Positions 1 through 12,466 of a DNA stretch of 64,000 nucleotides are shown here, piece after piece. The stretch is from Paragonimus westermani (Eukaryota > Platyhelminthes > Trematoda > Plagiorchiida > Troglotrematidae). The position numbers and the translations under genes are program-made. Position 1 is the first letter of the stretch. Each line of letters begins with the position of its first letter. The DNA lies in assembly GCA_008508345.1 (NCBI GenBank), contig QNGE01000129.1, positions 302,116-366,115 of the forward strand. The letters run 5' to 3'. Under the pieces are notes generated by a model that was not told the origin of the DNA, ran no database searches, and saw nothing but the letters and a program-made list of their open reading frames with translations.

Positions 1-41
1 CCAAATGGTGGATGCTGTAGTATTATACGGAAAGGCTTCAT

Positions 42-55
42 GTATATATATATAT
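42..55. repeat. short (TA)n tract
   Basis: About six uninterrupted TA units sit just outside the 5' splice site of the candidate exon at 64-102. It is a simple microsatellite; no function is implied. Confidence 0.8.
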
Positions 56-63
56 GTACTTAC

Positions 64-102
64 GAATTCTTGCATGTGAGTTAATAAGACCAAATCATTC
101 CA
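64..102 (-). CDS. candidate internal exon, unrecognised protein
   Basis: Read on the minus strand, this is a 39-base open stretch encoding WNDLVLLTHMQEF. It lies between a pyrimidine-rich acceptor (CTAATTCTTCTACCATATAG) and a GTAAGTAC donor. Only one frame is open (phase 0 in, phase 0 out), and the in-frame TAG of the acceptor closes it upstream. Both splice sites are close to the animal consensus, which is why I list so short a piece. The product is not recognised. It would be the last exon in this window of a possible minus-strand gene running in from about 12.9 kb. A 39-base open run is expected often by chance, so the splice sites carry all the weight. Confidence 0.25.
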
Positions 103-150
103 CTATATGGTAGAAGAATTAGTTGCCATCACCACATGCAAAATGCTTTG

Positions 151-216
151 TTTATGTTTAGTTTATGTGTATGTATATGTTTAGCATATGTTTAGTATGT
201 TTAATTTATGTATATG
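151..216. repeat. degenerate TATGTTTAG-type low-complexity repeat
   Basis: The tract repeats imperfect units such as TTTATGTTTAG, ATATGTTTAG and TATGTTTAAT about six times. It looks like a decayed minisatellite or slippage product. Confidence 0.6.
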
Positions 217-1690
217 AAGCGGGTCATTTTGTCAGCCGTTGGCAGTCACGCAATGCAACTGAATTAGAGAAACAATGATACAATGACGTGTTCAGCTAAG
301 TCACATTGAGATTTGATAGACAATCTTCTGAAGCTGTGAACTGGGACAATGTGCTTTTCCATATATTTGCGAGACCAAACGTAAACCTAAGTTAAAATGT
401 GTTGCTTTGAATTGAACAAGACAAGGACCTGGAGAATATTAGAAAAAACTTGTGGATGCGCGCTTGTCCATTATACAGAACTGAAGCATCTACTCTGATG
501 CAAACATTCGGCTGACAAATACTCACTGAAATTTGGGGGTTGTAAGTACACTTTAATCAAAATGCACTTATTAAAACAAAATGTGAAGCGGTTGCCAAGG
601 CCAACGATCCAACGTGTTTCGTTAACCAGAGAATAGTGCCGTAGGTTAAAAATAAATAAAACTCGATAATTTACTCCCAGACAATTTGGTTGTGCACAGA
701 CCCTAGGCGAAATATTGACATTTTTGTGAATTCCGTAATTTAAGAGTTCAGTATATACCTAATAGGTACTTTTTACTAGAGGATTGTATATGACCTCATC
801 ACGCTCAGTCAAGTTATTGATAATGGGACTCACCTCACCTCGATACGTCCTCGAACGGTAAGCTAGTTCGAAAGAAGGGGACGTGTTTCAGTGGTTATAT
901 TTTCTTTTCTCAGCTGGCTCAAGTTTTTTTCAAAATGTTTAATGAAATGACAACAGACTTTTCAAATCTTTGCTTAAATGTTGGAAACGATAATCAGCAC
1001 GTCTAGTGGTAGCGCCGTCTGTTAAAAAAGTTGTAAATTGAGGCACTTTGATTGCACTCTCTTAATTCGGAATGATCTGATTAAAAATTTCATCACACCA
1101 TAAAAGATGTCTTCAGAAGTATGCACCGTATAAATTTATTCAGCTAACCTCTGGACCACTTGCCAATAACCTGCAAATTCGTTAACGCATTCCGAATATT
1201 TTGGATTTTAAGTTATCTGACACATGGTAATCATGCAGTCATCAATTTCAGTTGACGGTGCAACTATTACGTCTCTCATTAAACGAGGTTAAGCATTAAT
1301 CCCCAAGAGTTTTGGTTGGGTTGCTCAGTGTGGTACCATATTTATGCTCATGGTGCGGCCAAGGGAGCGGTAGACAGCATGACTGCTTTAAGAACAAATC
1401 GGCCAGAGTTCACCTAACAGTCGTGATAAGAATATGCACAAATGACGGTTTCAAAATGAGCGCAACCAGAGTACAAACTGAATATCGAACTTGAAGAACT
1501 CAGGCTGATTGCTTCGACACTAGGTCGTTTTGCAAATGTTTAGAAAATGAACGCGAACAAAAGAATGTCACTTCACCTTCTGGCTTGTATCCCTCAAAAG
1601 TCTGCAATGTGTTAGAACGACGAGTAGATTTAAGGGTACGATTCACCGTCCTTGAACCTTCATCGGGCAGGAATGACATATTTGTCTTAC
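217..1690. other. no gene seen
   Basis: All frames are broken by frequent stops. A 60-codon frame at 1312-1494 (+) starts with TTG and has no supporting splice signal. I see no repeat, RNA gene or recognisable protein fragment. Confidence 0.6.
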
Positions 1691-1810
1691 ATCAGCAAGG
1701 AAAACGGATACACATCATAATCTAACTGGGGGTAAAAACCTGCATTAACTCTATGTATTTCTGTACATAATGAACTGTTTTTGTGATAAACTTCAGTCTC
1801 ATCAGCTCCA
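1691..1810 (-). CDS. candidate internal exon, unrecognised protein
   Basis: A minus-strand frame stays open for about 58 codons. Trimmed to a possible acceptor (CATTGTATCCAGGCTCATTAG) and a GTAAGAC donor it gives a 120-base exon, phase 2 to phase 2. The middle encodes GADETEVYHKNSSLCTEIHR, followed by VNAGFYPQLDYDVYPFSLL. The composition is mixed and protein-like, with acidic and aromatic residues and no low complexity. An alternative acceptor nine bases upstream keeps the same frame. I do not recognise a family. It lies on the same strand as the other candidates in the first 13 kb, but its phase does not join directly to the exons at 4178 or 64, so further exons would be needed between them. 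Confidence 0.27.
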
Positions 1811-1819
1811 CTAATGAGC

Positions 1820-4177
1820 CTGGATACAATGGAGGTTCTACTCGGGTGCCTTAATTTCAGTTACTTTTACTAGTAAACATAACTCTGCCTCAGTTTTCCA
1901 AATGAATGCCAGAAGAAGTGTCAAACATGTGATTCGAAATTTTTCGGCGTTTCTTAGTACAGTTATTCCACAACAATTATTCACTGCGTTGATAATACGT
2001 ATATGTTTCAAAAGATATTTTAAGGTTACACATTCAAGATGTCTACATACAATTTCGGCTTATTTTACTCTAAATTAAAATAGGCAGTAAGGATCTACTG
2101 AGTGTCTGCACCATATCACGACCAGACGTTTGGGGATGTTTTTGTGTGTGTAAGAGACTTTCTAGACACCAGTTTAAAGTGCACTACTAATAATACGTAG
2201 TTTAGAACACTCGTTCGTTCACGTACTGATAATCCGTGTCACTTGCTGTGCCACGATAAATAGCAAAATTTATCTTCAGTAAACTCTCACAACCAATTTT
2301 ACATTGTGAAACTGAAGGTTAACACCTCATTGAAATTTACCTAACGTCAGTTTCTACCATCACTATCTAACATCAAGCTGGTAAAGTTGTCAATGATTAT
2401 TGGGATATCGAGTCTTTGTTGTTCAACAGGTGAGCAATCCACAATTAACATCTGAGAGGATTTATTGGATGTGAAAACCCGTATCATAACAGCACACAAT
2501 CCAACATAAGCGACTGAGTGTTCACCTCTGCTCAGTCATGGGAGTAGGGCATAAAAACTAGTGAATATGAGAGCACCACTCATAACGTATTTCACTTAGA
2601 GATGTTACTCAAACTAACACGTTGTTGTCAAATGACCTTGTTTCTCTGTTTACCTAATACATCAGCCTTATTTCACCCCATGCACCCGTAACTTCTGTAA
2701 AGCGGGAATTGAACTCCACCTCCATATTCAGAGTTAGATCGGAATTTCAAGAAATATAACTCCATGGTAGCTAGTCATGAGCACGTTCAGTCGTGGAACC
2801 TGCATTTTCAACGCGTTCATATTCCTAATAAATACGTGTACACTAATGGACAAATATGGTGTTCGTTCTCAGTTTGCCGCTCACCGTTCCCTACGTAATC
2901 GCTAAGGACCATCTTCAATCAGTGGAAGACAACTTTAAATTCGTGGCAAGTCCTCCTCTATTTTCACACACAGTTAAGTAACTTGTCATTAACCGTACTA
3001 GATGTTATCGTAGCTCGATCGACCGTTGGCCACAATGCCAAAACACAAAAGGTCATTGAATAAAATTCCCAAAATGATGGCGAACACAAAGTTAGGTGGA
3101 AGAGTTCAGTTTGAGACTAGAAGTGGGTGATTAACGGTAACAGATGTTTACTGTAAACGGTGTTACCAGTCGCGTGCAAGGTGAGCGCAGACCCTAACCT
3201 AGAAGGTCACACCTACTGACTGCACCACATGAGACTGTAGCATTCAACATAATTATTGTCCGCGTCGTTGTTTTATGAAACAGTTAACGGACGCCATGAA
3301 TATAACGAGGTATTTCAAACGCCGAAGTGATATGGTAAGTACGCAATTCACATAACGCAGACCTTTGATTGCTCTGAAATATCCGAATTAAAAGCAATTC
3401 AAAGTTTGTTTGCACACACTCTGTGGTTGGTACTTCTTTTTTGATGGACAAACATTTGTGAACCTCTGTTCTTCAGCTTATACTTAGCAATGCGAAACTG
3501 GGGCATTTCCCAACGAGCTTATTAATGGTTAAATATAAAAGGTGAGATGTGTAGTAATTGGCAGTCAGCGGTTAACTTTGTCATTTACTATAACCGACAA
3601 ATTTAGTGGTTGCATAGTGACACTTCACAACATGCCTGGGTAGTAACACAGTGAGCAACGACATTTTACAAAAGTTAGCATCATATACGGTTAAATAGAC
3701 GTACGCTGACAAAAAACGACACTAGGAACCGAAGGGTGATTATACCGCACAGGGAAGACATAAAAGGTTGATGAAAATAATCAGATGGAACGTAAAAGAT
3801 ATGGACTATAAAATAATTAGCTATGGTTAAGCCCACCTATGCAAAAAAGCGCATCGTAGATATAAATGAACGCACGGAAAAAGAGTTACGTTTCTATCAC
3901 GAAAGTTCAACTGAAGTCAACACTTTTGGTACAAAAAACCGAAGGCAAAGAAGTAGAGTGCAACGGGTCTCGGCCATTTTGAGCGTCGTTTCCAAACACA
4001 AGATGTGCAAACGAACAGAATTCCTAAGCTGTTTGGAATGAGGTTAAACGGATGCGCATGAAACATCAAACAACCTTCAGCTTAGGTAGTCTGTTTTAGC
4101 GGATAAAACGGAAAGGTTTGAAAATCCTAAGTGACCAACTTGTGTATCATAATCTGAGAAGAAAGATATATACTTAC
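1820..4177. other. no firm gene
   Basis: This is A+T-rich sequence without repeats. A plus-strand stretch at 2378-2429 encodes GKVVNDYWDIESLLFN before a GTGAGC donor, and another at 3284-3334 precedes GTAAGT. Both are too short to call. A 72-codon plus-strand frame at 3823-4041 is rich in Lys, Arg and Glu with no recognisable domain. Confidence 0.55.
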
Positions 4178-4238
4178 AAAACTCCTCATCCATTATACTG
4201 GCCAGAATGCTGTTCGCAGCCGTCACTAAGATAGCACT
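4178..4238 (-). CDS. candidate internal exon, unrecognised protein
   Basis: This 61-base minus-strand exon encodes SAILVTAANSILASIMDEEF, phase 0 to phase 1. The acceptor has a long pyrimidine run (TTACTTGGTTCTCTCTACTGTGAG) and the donor is GTAAGTATAT, close to consensus. The peptide looks like one amphipathic helix of the kind found in helical-repeat proteins, but that is only an impression and no family is recognised. The entry phase (0) matches the exit phase of the next candidate upstream at 5638-5688. It could still be a chance pairing of splice-like sites. Confidence 0.3.
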
Positions 4239-5637
4239 CTCACAGTAGAGAGAACCAAGTAAACAAAGTTTTGGTGACTGCGGAGTTTGGAAAAATGTAT
4301 GACCAGTTCAGTAATATTAAAACTGCATCCAATGAAAGTCGCTTACGATTTTGCATTATAGAATACAAAGCTGTTGCCCCTAAGACGGTAATAGATACTG
4401 TCATCCATAAGTTTTCAAATTCCATTTTGTTTCCAAACCCCTTCCGGGACAAGGTTAAGTTAATCCTTAGCTGTATATAAAGGAGTAGCGTCCTGATCAG
4501 TAATAGTGGTTTTTATTAACCCCAATAAATGCGGTTTTTACAGCGCAACATGAAACTGGAAATTTTTTAGCAGCAATAGAATTACTTATCGTGAATATCA
4601 GTTCAACAATTACTGGTTCAAGTTAACATCATGCTTTATATACTCCTCAGTCCTGACAAGCTGTAGATTAAGTTAGCCATTTCTAGAGGTGTTCCTTGTT
4701 CCTTAGTACAAAACATCTGGGAATGTGTTTAGCACAACTGTCTTCACAGCATTACAAGAATTTGAAAATGAAATGTGCATATTACTGAAGAACTGGCCAT
4801 TTTACACTACCAGAAGACAGCGAGTTTTTCTGGACCACGCATTTGACTGGGGATTTGAATGCTTTATCAAGTGACCTAACCGAATGCTAGAAGGCGCATT
4901 CACAAAAGATGTGTTTGGTATGCAGATGTTTAAAGCCTACAGACCGAATCGAATAACCGAAAAACCAGTTGGTCTACTGAGTATTTGGCTTTTTTTAGTG
5001 TATACCTCAGACGACCCAAACGCACACTTATCCATACTGTTCCGTCTTGCTTGTGATCTATTATGCTGGACATGAAGCAGTCAGTACGGACGCTGTTATA
5101 AAAGATCGCATCCTCCGTTCTAGTGAGCTACGTTCAAAAATAGTTACGGCTAACCATACCGAGAAACTGGGTGGCTGTCTTGATTGTTTTTCGTAAAAAA
5201 CTTTGGATCAACCTTTTCATACACACTGTGACATAAGCCGGCCGCTTTTACTCTGACAACTCTTTACCCTTGTGGACTAAAGTTGGGCAACATGAGAAGC
5301 CCAACGGACAGCGTTCTTTTGATGTAGGGTCTCAGCAATATTCCTGTAAAAGGAAACAATACGAACAAGCACGGACCAAGGGTCTAGTAGACCATGCAGA
5401 AGACCTACACGAACGGATACCAAAATAGTGTTGACAACACAACGGCACGCTTTGTTGCATGATTAAAATTCAGTCCATGCGCTCCTTCTGAATGAACTTG
5501 TTGAACACACACGGATGGTGCAGGAATTTGTCCGTTTCAGTTACAATGTGCGTAATCCAGACACTCTACTGTATCACAGCCCGCATGACCAGAAAACAGT
5601 GACACACGCTTGACAGCCTGGTGCAAGTGGTACTCAC
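4239..5637. other. no gene seen
   Basis: Opposed frames of about 70 codons at 4240-4480 mirror each other on the two strands and have no recognisable content. The sequence from 5100 to 5640 is richer in G+C than its surroundings and might be an old transposon, but I could not find a conserved motif in any frame. Confidence 0.55.
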
Positions 5638-5688
5638 GAAAGGACATCCAAGGATGTTATTTAGTAGTCTGGGATCAGGCCAGATAAG
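5638..5688 (-). CDS. candidate internal exon, unrecognised protein
   Basis: A 51-base minus-strand stretch encodes LIWPDPRLLNNILGCPF, phase 0 to 0, with a GTGAGTACC donor. The acceptor (GGTAAATAAAG) is poor in pyrimidines, which lowers confidence. It joins in phase with candidate 7262-7387 upstream and 4178-4238 downstream, giving an uninterrupted reading frame of about 79 codons across the three. The product is not recognised. Confidence 0.2.
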
Positions 5689-6454
5689 CTTTATTTACCA
5701 CCTAGTGTGTTCGAGTTTAAGGAGACAAACGGCTGGCTTTGATTGTCGTTGCTATGTATAACAGTCGTCTACTGAGCCAATCTGTCAAAACGAACCCGGC
5801 CGGACGACCACACGATCGAGCTAGTAAACGCTGACTATATAGGTCGATACAGCCTGCGCATTTATGTCCATGTTGGTTGAATGGTCGATCGTTTGAAGTT
5901 ACACTGTCCACCTTAAACAGGTTTTCAACAGGATTTGACCGATTCTAAGTAACGTGTGTTAGAATCTATGGAGTAGCTGTGGAGATTTATGAGGTACCCT
6001 ATAAGGTAAACTTCGCGGAATAAGTAGCCCGAAGAAATCCAGCTCAGCTTCTTTATCGCACGTTACAATATAATTTTATTCATCCCCTATCGGTTTAATT
6101 CCTCTCAGGTCAGGTCAAAAGATTGTTATGTGCTTTTTCGAGAGAAGTTTTCAACACTTTTACAGTCAGATCGTCAGCAGACAGTTAATTATTAAAGGTG
6201 TAAATTCAACCATGTGGCCAACTCCTTTATAACGTTGTATGGATTAATAAGAAGGCGTGCTGACTGAGAGCTAACAAGTGGACCACAAACATGAGTGCGC
6301 GCAAACATAGACTTGAAATCGGACCGAGATGACGGAGTGAACCGTAGTGGGTCGTAAGTAGATCGTAACAGAGAATCGGACAGAAGTTCTTAAGGTAAGT
6401 GGCTTGCGTGCTTTAACATGTTAGGCGATGGCAAATTAAGCGGAAATTTAACGA

Positions 6455-6564
6455 ATGATGGCTCCACAGTTAGACAAATGTCTTGTGAACCCAGGAGATG
6501 ATTCAGAACCTCCGAGTGGAAGGTTAGCGAAAACCGAACGGAGAAAAATATCGCCAAAGAAGAA
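6455..6564 (+). CDS. candidate first coding exon, basic protein start
   Basis: A plus-strand frame starts with two adjacent ATGs. The second has A at -3 and G at +4, a favourable initiation context. It encodes MMAPQLDKCLVNPGDDSEPP then SGRLAKTERRKISPKK, ending two bases into a codon at a GTAAGCG donor. The frame is closed by a stop just upstream, as expected for a 5' exon. The basic tail with an SPKK motif resembles nuclear or DNA-binding proteins, but no domain is present. The opposite-strand 99-codon frame over the same bases looks less protein-like. It would lie inside an intron of the proposed minus-strand gene, so the two proposals compete. Confidence 0.27.
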
Positions 6565-6569
6565 GTAAG

Positions 6570-7261
6570 CGCCCATTTTCGAAGACAAGACAATATGACA
6601 CAGAAAAACGAGCCTGGACGTGAAACATGAAACGTTAGTCTTTTTAATTTGGCTAAAGCATTGTGAAAGGTCACGCCAACCTATGTCCCGAAGCGTTTTG
6701 AAAGTCCTCAACAATTTGAAATCTCTGAAGAAACTTGTTTTCGACAAGCACCTGACAGCAACTGTGAAAGCGCTACGAAAAGGTTATTTTCCTGAGAAGA
6801 GACAAGAAACATCAATATGTGTGTGTTGAGCGACGAAGAGCGTGCATTAGACTTACGGGTAATTCGGTGAAATGATTCTACGCAGTAGAGAAAGAGGGTA
6901 ATTTCGGATAACGAATATCAAAGATGATATCTGTTTATTTGTGAAAGTTTTTTGGAACGACCGTAAAAAGCACTTACATGTCTTTTTACATGTCATTCGA
7001 CAGCTGTCTGAGATGCCTTCTGTTTCAGCGATAGCTGTGGAATGGCAGCTCTAAATGGCAGCGGTGTTTGGAACTAGATGAGATTAGTAAAGCTGTCAAG
7101 TGAAGAAAGCAAATCATTTATAAAAGTGGGGGAAATCTTTAATGAACTTTAAAAATTGCAGTTTGAGTCTTCAATAGCGCAACAAGACTTAGCATAGATA
7201 CATTGACACCACTTAGATACTTCCGCAATTTTCTTATTTCACCACGGTTTTTGTTACTCAC
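6570..7261. other. no gene seen
   Basis: A plus-strand 69-codon frame at 6620-6829 and opposing minus frames are present without splice or family support. A heptamer ACATGTC occurs twice, separated by TTTTT, near 6976-6996. Confidence 0.55.
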
Positions 7262-7387
7262 AAATTCCCACCTGTACACAAAGTGCAAAGTGCATTGTCT
7301 TTTATTGTTGATGGACTCACTTGTCTTGCTACTGAGCTTGATGGTTGATAGGCACAGTTTTTGTATCAATGAGGTGTCTTGAGGTGA
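7262..7387 (-). CDS. candidate internal exon, unrecognised protein
   Basis: This is the best-supported exon in the left third. A 120-codon minus-strand open frame (7139-7501) contains a 126-base segment. It is bounded by a strong acceptor (TTTGTCTGTGCTCATCCAG) and a GTGAGTAAC donor, both in phase 0. It encodes SPQDTSLIQKLCLSTIKLSS, then KTSESINNKRQCTLHFVYRW and EF. A second good acceptor 54 bases upstream (TTTTCATTGTGTCGTTTGCTGAG) would extend it with FWTHCLSVLIQ. The sequence reads like a soluble, helix-forming protein. No family is recognised. It links in phase with 5638-5688. Confidence 0.33.
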
Positions 7388-7501
7388 CTGGATGAGCACA
7401 GACAAACAGTGTGTCCAAAACTCAGCAAACGACACAATGAAAATAAAGATCGGAAAGAAAAGTATGTCGAAGTACGTCGGGAAATGCACTTCTCGGAACA
7501 A

Positions 7502-10500
7502 AACTGTTGCTGTTTTTATTTACGATCAAAAAGTCATGTTAAATATTGACCAGGAGTTTTAATAAAAACAACAGGATAAAACCTCATAATTGCGTGGTCT
7601 CATTCACCTATTGACGACCGTTTGCTTACATACAAAGTGTAGATTATTTGAAAAAAAGACGGATCAGTATGAGTTTTATTTCGTCTAGAAAGAACAATAA
7701 TATTTTGTAAACCAAATTCCACAAAGAATCGATTAGACTCCATGGAACATGTACGGATAAAAGCCCATATGTTTAGAAACAGCAGTAGAAAAATTTTGAG
7801 GTGGACAAGTATAGATCAGCAAGTAAATTGGAATGATATCCACTCATATCCGGGTTTGCATTCCATAATGGTGCAGGTCGTGTGTACTGTGGTAACGTCA
7901 AATATAACACCCTAGAGGTGGACACAAGCAGTAATTGACACCAAATCTTTTACCAACACTTGCTGTGCTCTTCACTATTATCGCCAATTTTCATATAGGT
8001 TCAGATTTATGACTTTTGTCCTGCTGCGTTGAACTGGTTGGCTTACAGCACATAGGGTTAGCTTATTGTTATGAAGCCTTTCTAAATTCATCCTGCTGAT
8101 CTGGAAGATCTCTAATTTGTCATCTAGGTAGAAGATGTCCTCGTATGGGCAGGTAAAAACATTCCTAGAGTTATCACTGTAAATCTATCAACACTATTCA
8201 TAGGTATTTGTCGATTTGTCTTAACACAGTTTACAAGCACGAGTTAGACAGTAGCATATCGTGTATACGTGCACACTGGACTACACTGGTCTATCGATTT
8301 CATCCGTTGGCATCGATATTTTTTCTCATAACCGCCTTCTCAAATGCGCTCAGTTTCACGCCACGCATTTCGGACGATCGTCCAGAAGGCAAACACAAGT
8401 GAACAGATGTACTCGCCGTGAATGACTGCATATTTTACCATTCTTGACAAAAACTGCCAATAGTTTTCCGTTTACTCTGAAGACAGATTGACGTCGGCTA
8501 CCTTTTGTCAGCCGCGCATGCACTCTTCACACAAGCACCAGATGCCATTTGTCACCCGTTTGTGCATGCACTATAGGTGGATGACTCACGCGGAAGCGAC
8601 CTACTAAATATCGGGTAATATGGGAATAAGCATAACAAAAGCATCACATTGCAACCAGGTAACATGCGAAGCAATAAACTGGCGTCAGCACTGTTTTGTG
8701 AGAAAACGGTTTAAGTTATTGCAAAGCCAGAACTTGGGTGCTTATGAGCATGACGTGAGCGCAAAGTACACAGCAAATGGTGTAACATTTGTTGAGATTT
8801 GCGAGAAAATCGAATGCTGCTCAACTTGTGAATACCGCAGATCACTGTAAGTTAACAGAATAAAAAGGTGTACGAGGATCACACCCCTATAACACGGCCA
8901 CTTCATTAACCTCGACCAGAATATCTGTCCAGATTCCAGCAATGCACGATATTAGTAAAGTATAGAGTACTAGTAAAGTCGATGACGACTGTCTAAATAA
9001 ATCCTCATACTTGGTGTCGTGTAACCCTGTAATCCAGATGCTGCTTGCCTCCACAAAGTACCACAAAGACAGGCGGAACAGGCGTCCGCGTTCAAGCGAC
9101 CGGTTCATTGGTTTTGTTACCGGGCCGTTTCGGATTTTTAATAAAAGCTGATAACTAGAAGTCAAAATTAGCTAAGATCCGCATTTTTATAGTTCGGCCT
9201 CAGAACCTACATTCCCTACTGGTCGAATGCGATCTGGATAGAAGATAAGGAGGCCGCGCCAACCTTTCGTCCTTGTTATGAGTTTATTTATCTCTGCTTC
9301 GTGGTTCACCAGAATGTGAAGAGTTGCCATTTGTTCGAATCGGCTGATGCGGAGGCACCTTAAGACTGTTAATTAAGAAACATTGTGTTTTATTGTCGTA
9401 TTATGGACGCAATTCATACCCTGCTTTTAAGCACGGTTAGAGCATCTGGTGAGAGTCACAAGATCCATATCCACAATTTTCCTTCCCGCACAGCTTTACA
9501 TAAAGCTACATTTTAGACAGCGCTCCGATGAGTTGTGAATAGTCTTCGAGAGAGTTGCCGCAATGGATCAAGTATAGAGACTATAGTATCAGGATAAAAA
9601 ACCAAACTCCGCTACACTTCCTAATAACTTCTAATCTTCCATGACACCAGTATGGATTGACCTGAACTGCAGAGTACTCGTTCCAAAAGACATGAAATAT
9701 CACACGTTTTCTCACTCTCATTAGGAAGCTGTAACAATTCACTGGACGATTAACTGTGTCGACGCTCGCAGAATGCCCAAACGGATTTCAAATTGCAGTT
9801 ATGCCTGTATTGCAACCGACAATTTACCACATGTGAGTAGTCATTACAAGATCACGATGTTACCTGCAAACAGTTAAAACAATTCACGGACTTTTTGCAA
9901 TAATGGGAAAACCGGGTTAGCATTGAGTGATACGTAATTATGCCAACAGCTAATGAATACACAAGGTGGATGGAAATGTAACCTTAAGCTGCGATGCACA
10001 ATAGCAGACGTTTCTCTGTAACATCATCGCGATATACAAAACATGACCAGAGCATTGACGGCATGTCCAGTACGCTATAAGAAACAGTGGTCCAAAACTC
10101 TGCAGGAACAATTCATCATGAGGTTTCGTATTTTTCAATAGGTAAAATTGTAAGGTAACGTTTGATCGCCAATGCTTGCCGAAAATTTTTGGTAGTCACA
10201 CATGTTAGGTCCTTGGTCAGTTTTGGCTATCCATCGCTAATTTTTACTCCCTTAAAATATGACCACGTTTCGGGTTGTGTTTATCTCACCAAAAACACTT
10301 TTATAACACTCGGGTCATCTTCAAATTTCAAAGAATTCAACTGTGAAACCATGTGTTTCCGGCAATTTTCCTCAGAATTGTACAGTTACATTATACGCGA
10401 TTAACGTATGCCACACCGAAACAAGTTATCTAGATCCGTGAATATTAGACAAGATGAGGAAGATAACAGTCCAGTAAAAGGGTGTCGGAGTCTATATCTA

Positions 10501-12418
10501 GAATGTGTGTTTTGGCGTATGTAGAACATCGTTATTTCACAACTCTTGCTATTTTTCGCACATCTTGCTTATTCCTTACATAAACGTAAACTTGGTGCTG
10601 GAAATAAGTAAACCGCAAAACACACTCTTTCTCGAAGATCGCGAGTCGTTCATTCTTTTGTCAATCACTTCCTCTGTGTGCTGTATCTCCGTAAGTGGAA
10701 TCTAACGTGGGTCGTTATCCATCTCAACCTGCTTTCGAATATATAACTCTAGGTGATCATCTCTATCCTCGAGGCCGAATCTTTTTGGGACACGAAATGC
10801 GATCAGCTCCGTCGAAAATATTCCTAGTTACTCCAGTTAACCTGCAAATCTACGCACTATGCAGAATTTCGGAGTCATTTCGTTCTATTTCTAAGAGGTT
10901 TTTCTCTGTTTCAGTTAATAGACCTCAAAAATTATTAACTGCGGTGTGTAGATTCCCTACATCGAAACCCTGTTGCAAAACTTCTGCCATTCAACACTTA
11001 CCGGAAAACAGTGCCACGCCTCCAAGTTAATCTATCAATGTTTTTCTCTTCATTATTAAATTAATCACACAACCGTTTCTGTCATGCGGATTTATTCAAA
11101 AAACCAATAAGCGGCTATTAAAAATAATTCGTGATAGTCTATCAATTCATTTCAAGCGCGTTCAAATCCCGTACGGCTAGCACTGACCATTGGAAAAAAC
11201 TGGATGGAAGTTGTTGAATAGTTTACATGATGCACCAAACACATCCCAGATATACCAGTCATCTTCAGTTCGAACCGTTGTCAACAGATACTGTGATCCA
11301 CATCAGCGTGCTCAGAAACAAGTTGTGCAAACCCACGAACTCCTTTGGACTTTCGTGCCGAAATCAAATGGAACTCGACAAACCGTTAAAATTTTGGCAC
11401 TCTCAGGTATGGCTGTGAATACCACCACCAACAATTTCACCCAGTAGACTGTGATCTGCATATCTGATGGAACACTTACCGATTTACATAACTTGATCTA
11501 TCGTTCCATACAAAATTCGCGTACATTTCACATAGTGGTATGATCCCGATAAAAACTGCTGAAAACAGCTCTTTGCAAATGTGGCTTCTTATGAATTTAA
11601 TTTTAATTAGTTTGGCTTATAACCTTGCAAATATTTGGCTTTGTCTCACCGGATGGTTAGTTCATGAACATGAATTATCACTACTGTCACACTCCTTGTA
11701 ACAAAATCAAAATCCTACCTCAGGCTTCTGTTACCGGCACATTGAGTAAACTGTCGACTGTTAGCTGACCACCTTGGCACCTATCGTCTTCTTAACAGAT
11801 TGCGCACCATCGCCCTGTGCACACTGTAGCTGCAGGGTCACTTTGACAAAAGTATGTACGAACTGGCTGTCATGTGATCCGATCCCATGTGACTGAAACA
11901 GCGTTTCAGATTCAATCTGTCCAGATCAATTCACCCTATAGCGATCTGGTTAATTTGAGTAACTTTTAAAAATGGAACAGTTGTATAGTTTTAACCGATT
12001 TGTTTAAACCAACAAGGAATTTTCAGAAGACTCCGTGATTCTAGAGCTATTTTAACGTGCTAGTTTAGAAAAACTATGACCGAAGCGACGGAAACGACTA
12101 AAAATCTTATCCAGAAGCAAACAGTTATGAGTGGTACGGTTGATGTGTATTGATGCAAAATGTGTTTTGGTTCAGAGTAGCACACTCAACGTTCTAACGT
12201 AAACTGCGTACCGAACGCTAAGGTGTGTTTATTCAAGGTACATGGTAGTTGGTAAAAAATTTTTATGATGTGTGATCGATGATGTGATGGCGAATGTTTC
12301 AATGTCTGTAGAATTGAACTGGGCAGGGTATTTAGTCATTAAAACTGTTCATGAACCATGGCATCTTCGGAGGTTTTGAATCAGTTTTCATTTGAAAGGT
12401 TATAGTAGGACAACTTAC
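7502..12418. other. no firm gene
   Basis: Apart from the candidate at 8731-8846 this stretch shows nothing assignable. Frames of 60-111 codons (8208, 8887, 9950, 10162, 10505, 10695 and 11190) have no recognisable domain. The tRNA B-box-like string near 11160-11175 stands alone without an A box. Confidence 0.55.
8731..8846 (+). CDS. candidate internal exon, Cys-rich segment
   Basis: Part of a 76-codon plus-strand frame. A possible acceptor (TTAAGTTATTGCAAAGCCAG) and a GTAAGTTA donor delimit 116 bases, phase 0 to 2. The segment encodes NLGAYEHDVSAKYTANGVTF then VEICEKIECCSTCEYRRS. The C-x6-CC-x2-C spacing suggests a small disulfide-bonded or metal-binding segment, but nothing more specific can be said. 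No adjoining exon was found on this strand nearby. Confidence 0.2.
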
Positions 12419-12466
12419 CAATTGATATTGAGCACTACGTGGCTGCTTCTTCAAGGTCAGAATGTT
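12419..12466 (-). CDS. candidate internal exon, unrecognised protein
   Basis: A 48-base minus-strand stretch encodes NILTLKKQPRSAQYQL, phase 0 to 0. The acceptor ends GAAGACAGCAG and the donor is GTAAGTTG. It follows candidate 12732-12786 after a 265-base intron, and the phases agree. The product is not recognised. Confidence 0.22.

Noticed and set aside
2695..2735. Minus-strand B-box-like GGAGTTCAATTCCCGC
   Set aside because: No A box at the right distance and no SINE body; probably chance.
3192..3203. CCCTAACCT resembling telomeric repeat
   Set aside because: A single unit, not tandem.
5080..5640. Slightly G+C-richer stretch suspected to be an old LTR or LINE
   Set aside because: No conserved gag, protease, reverse transcriptase or integrase motif found in any frame, and no terminal repeats.
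11155..11180. B-box-like GCGTTCAAATCCCG
   Set aside because: No A box or flanking tRNA or SINE sequence.
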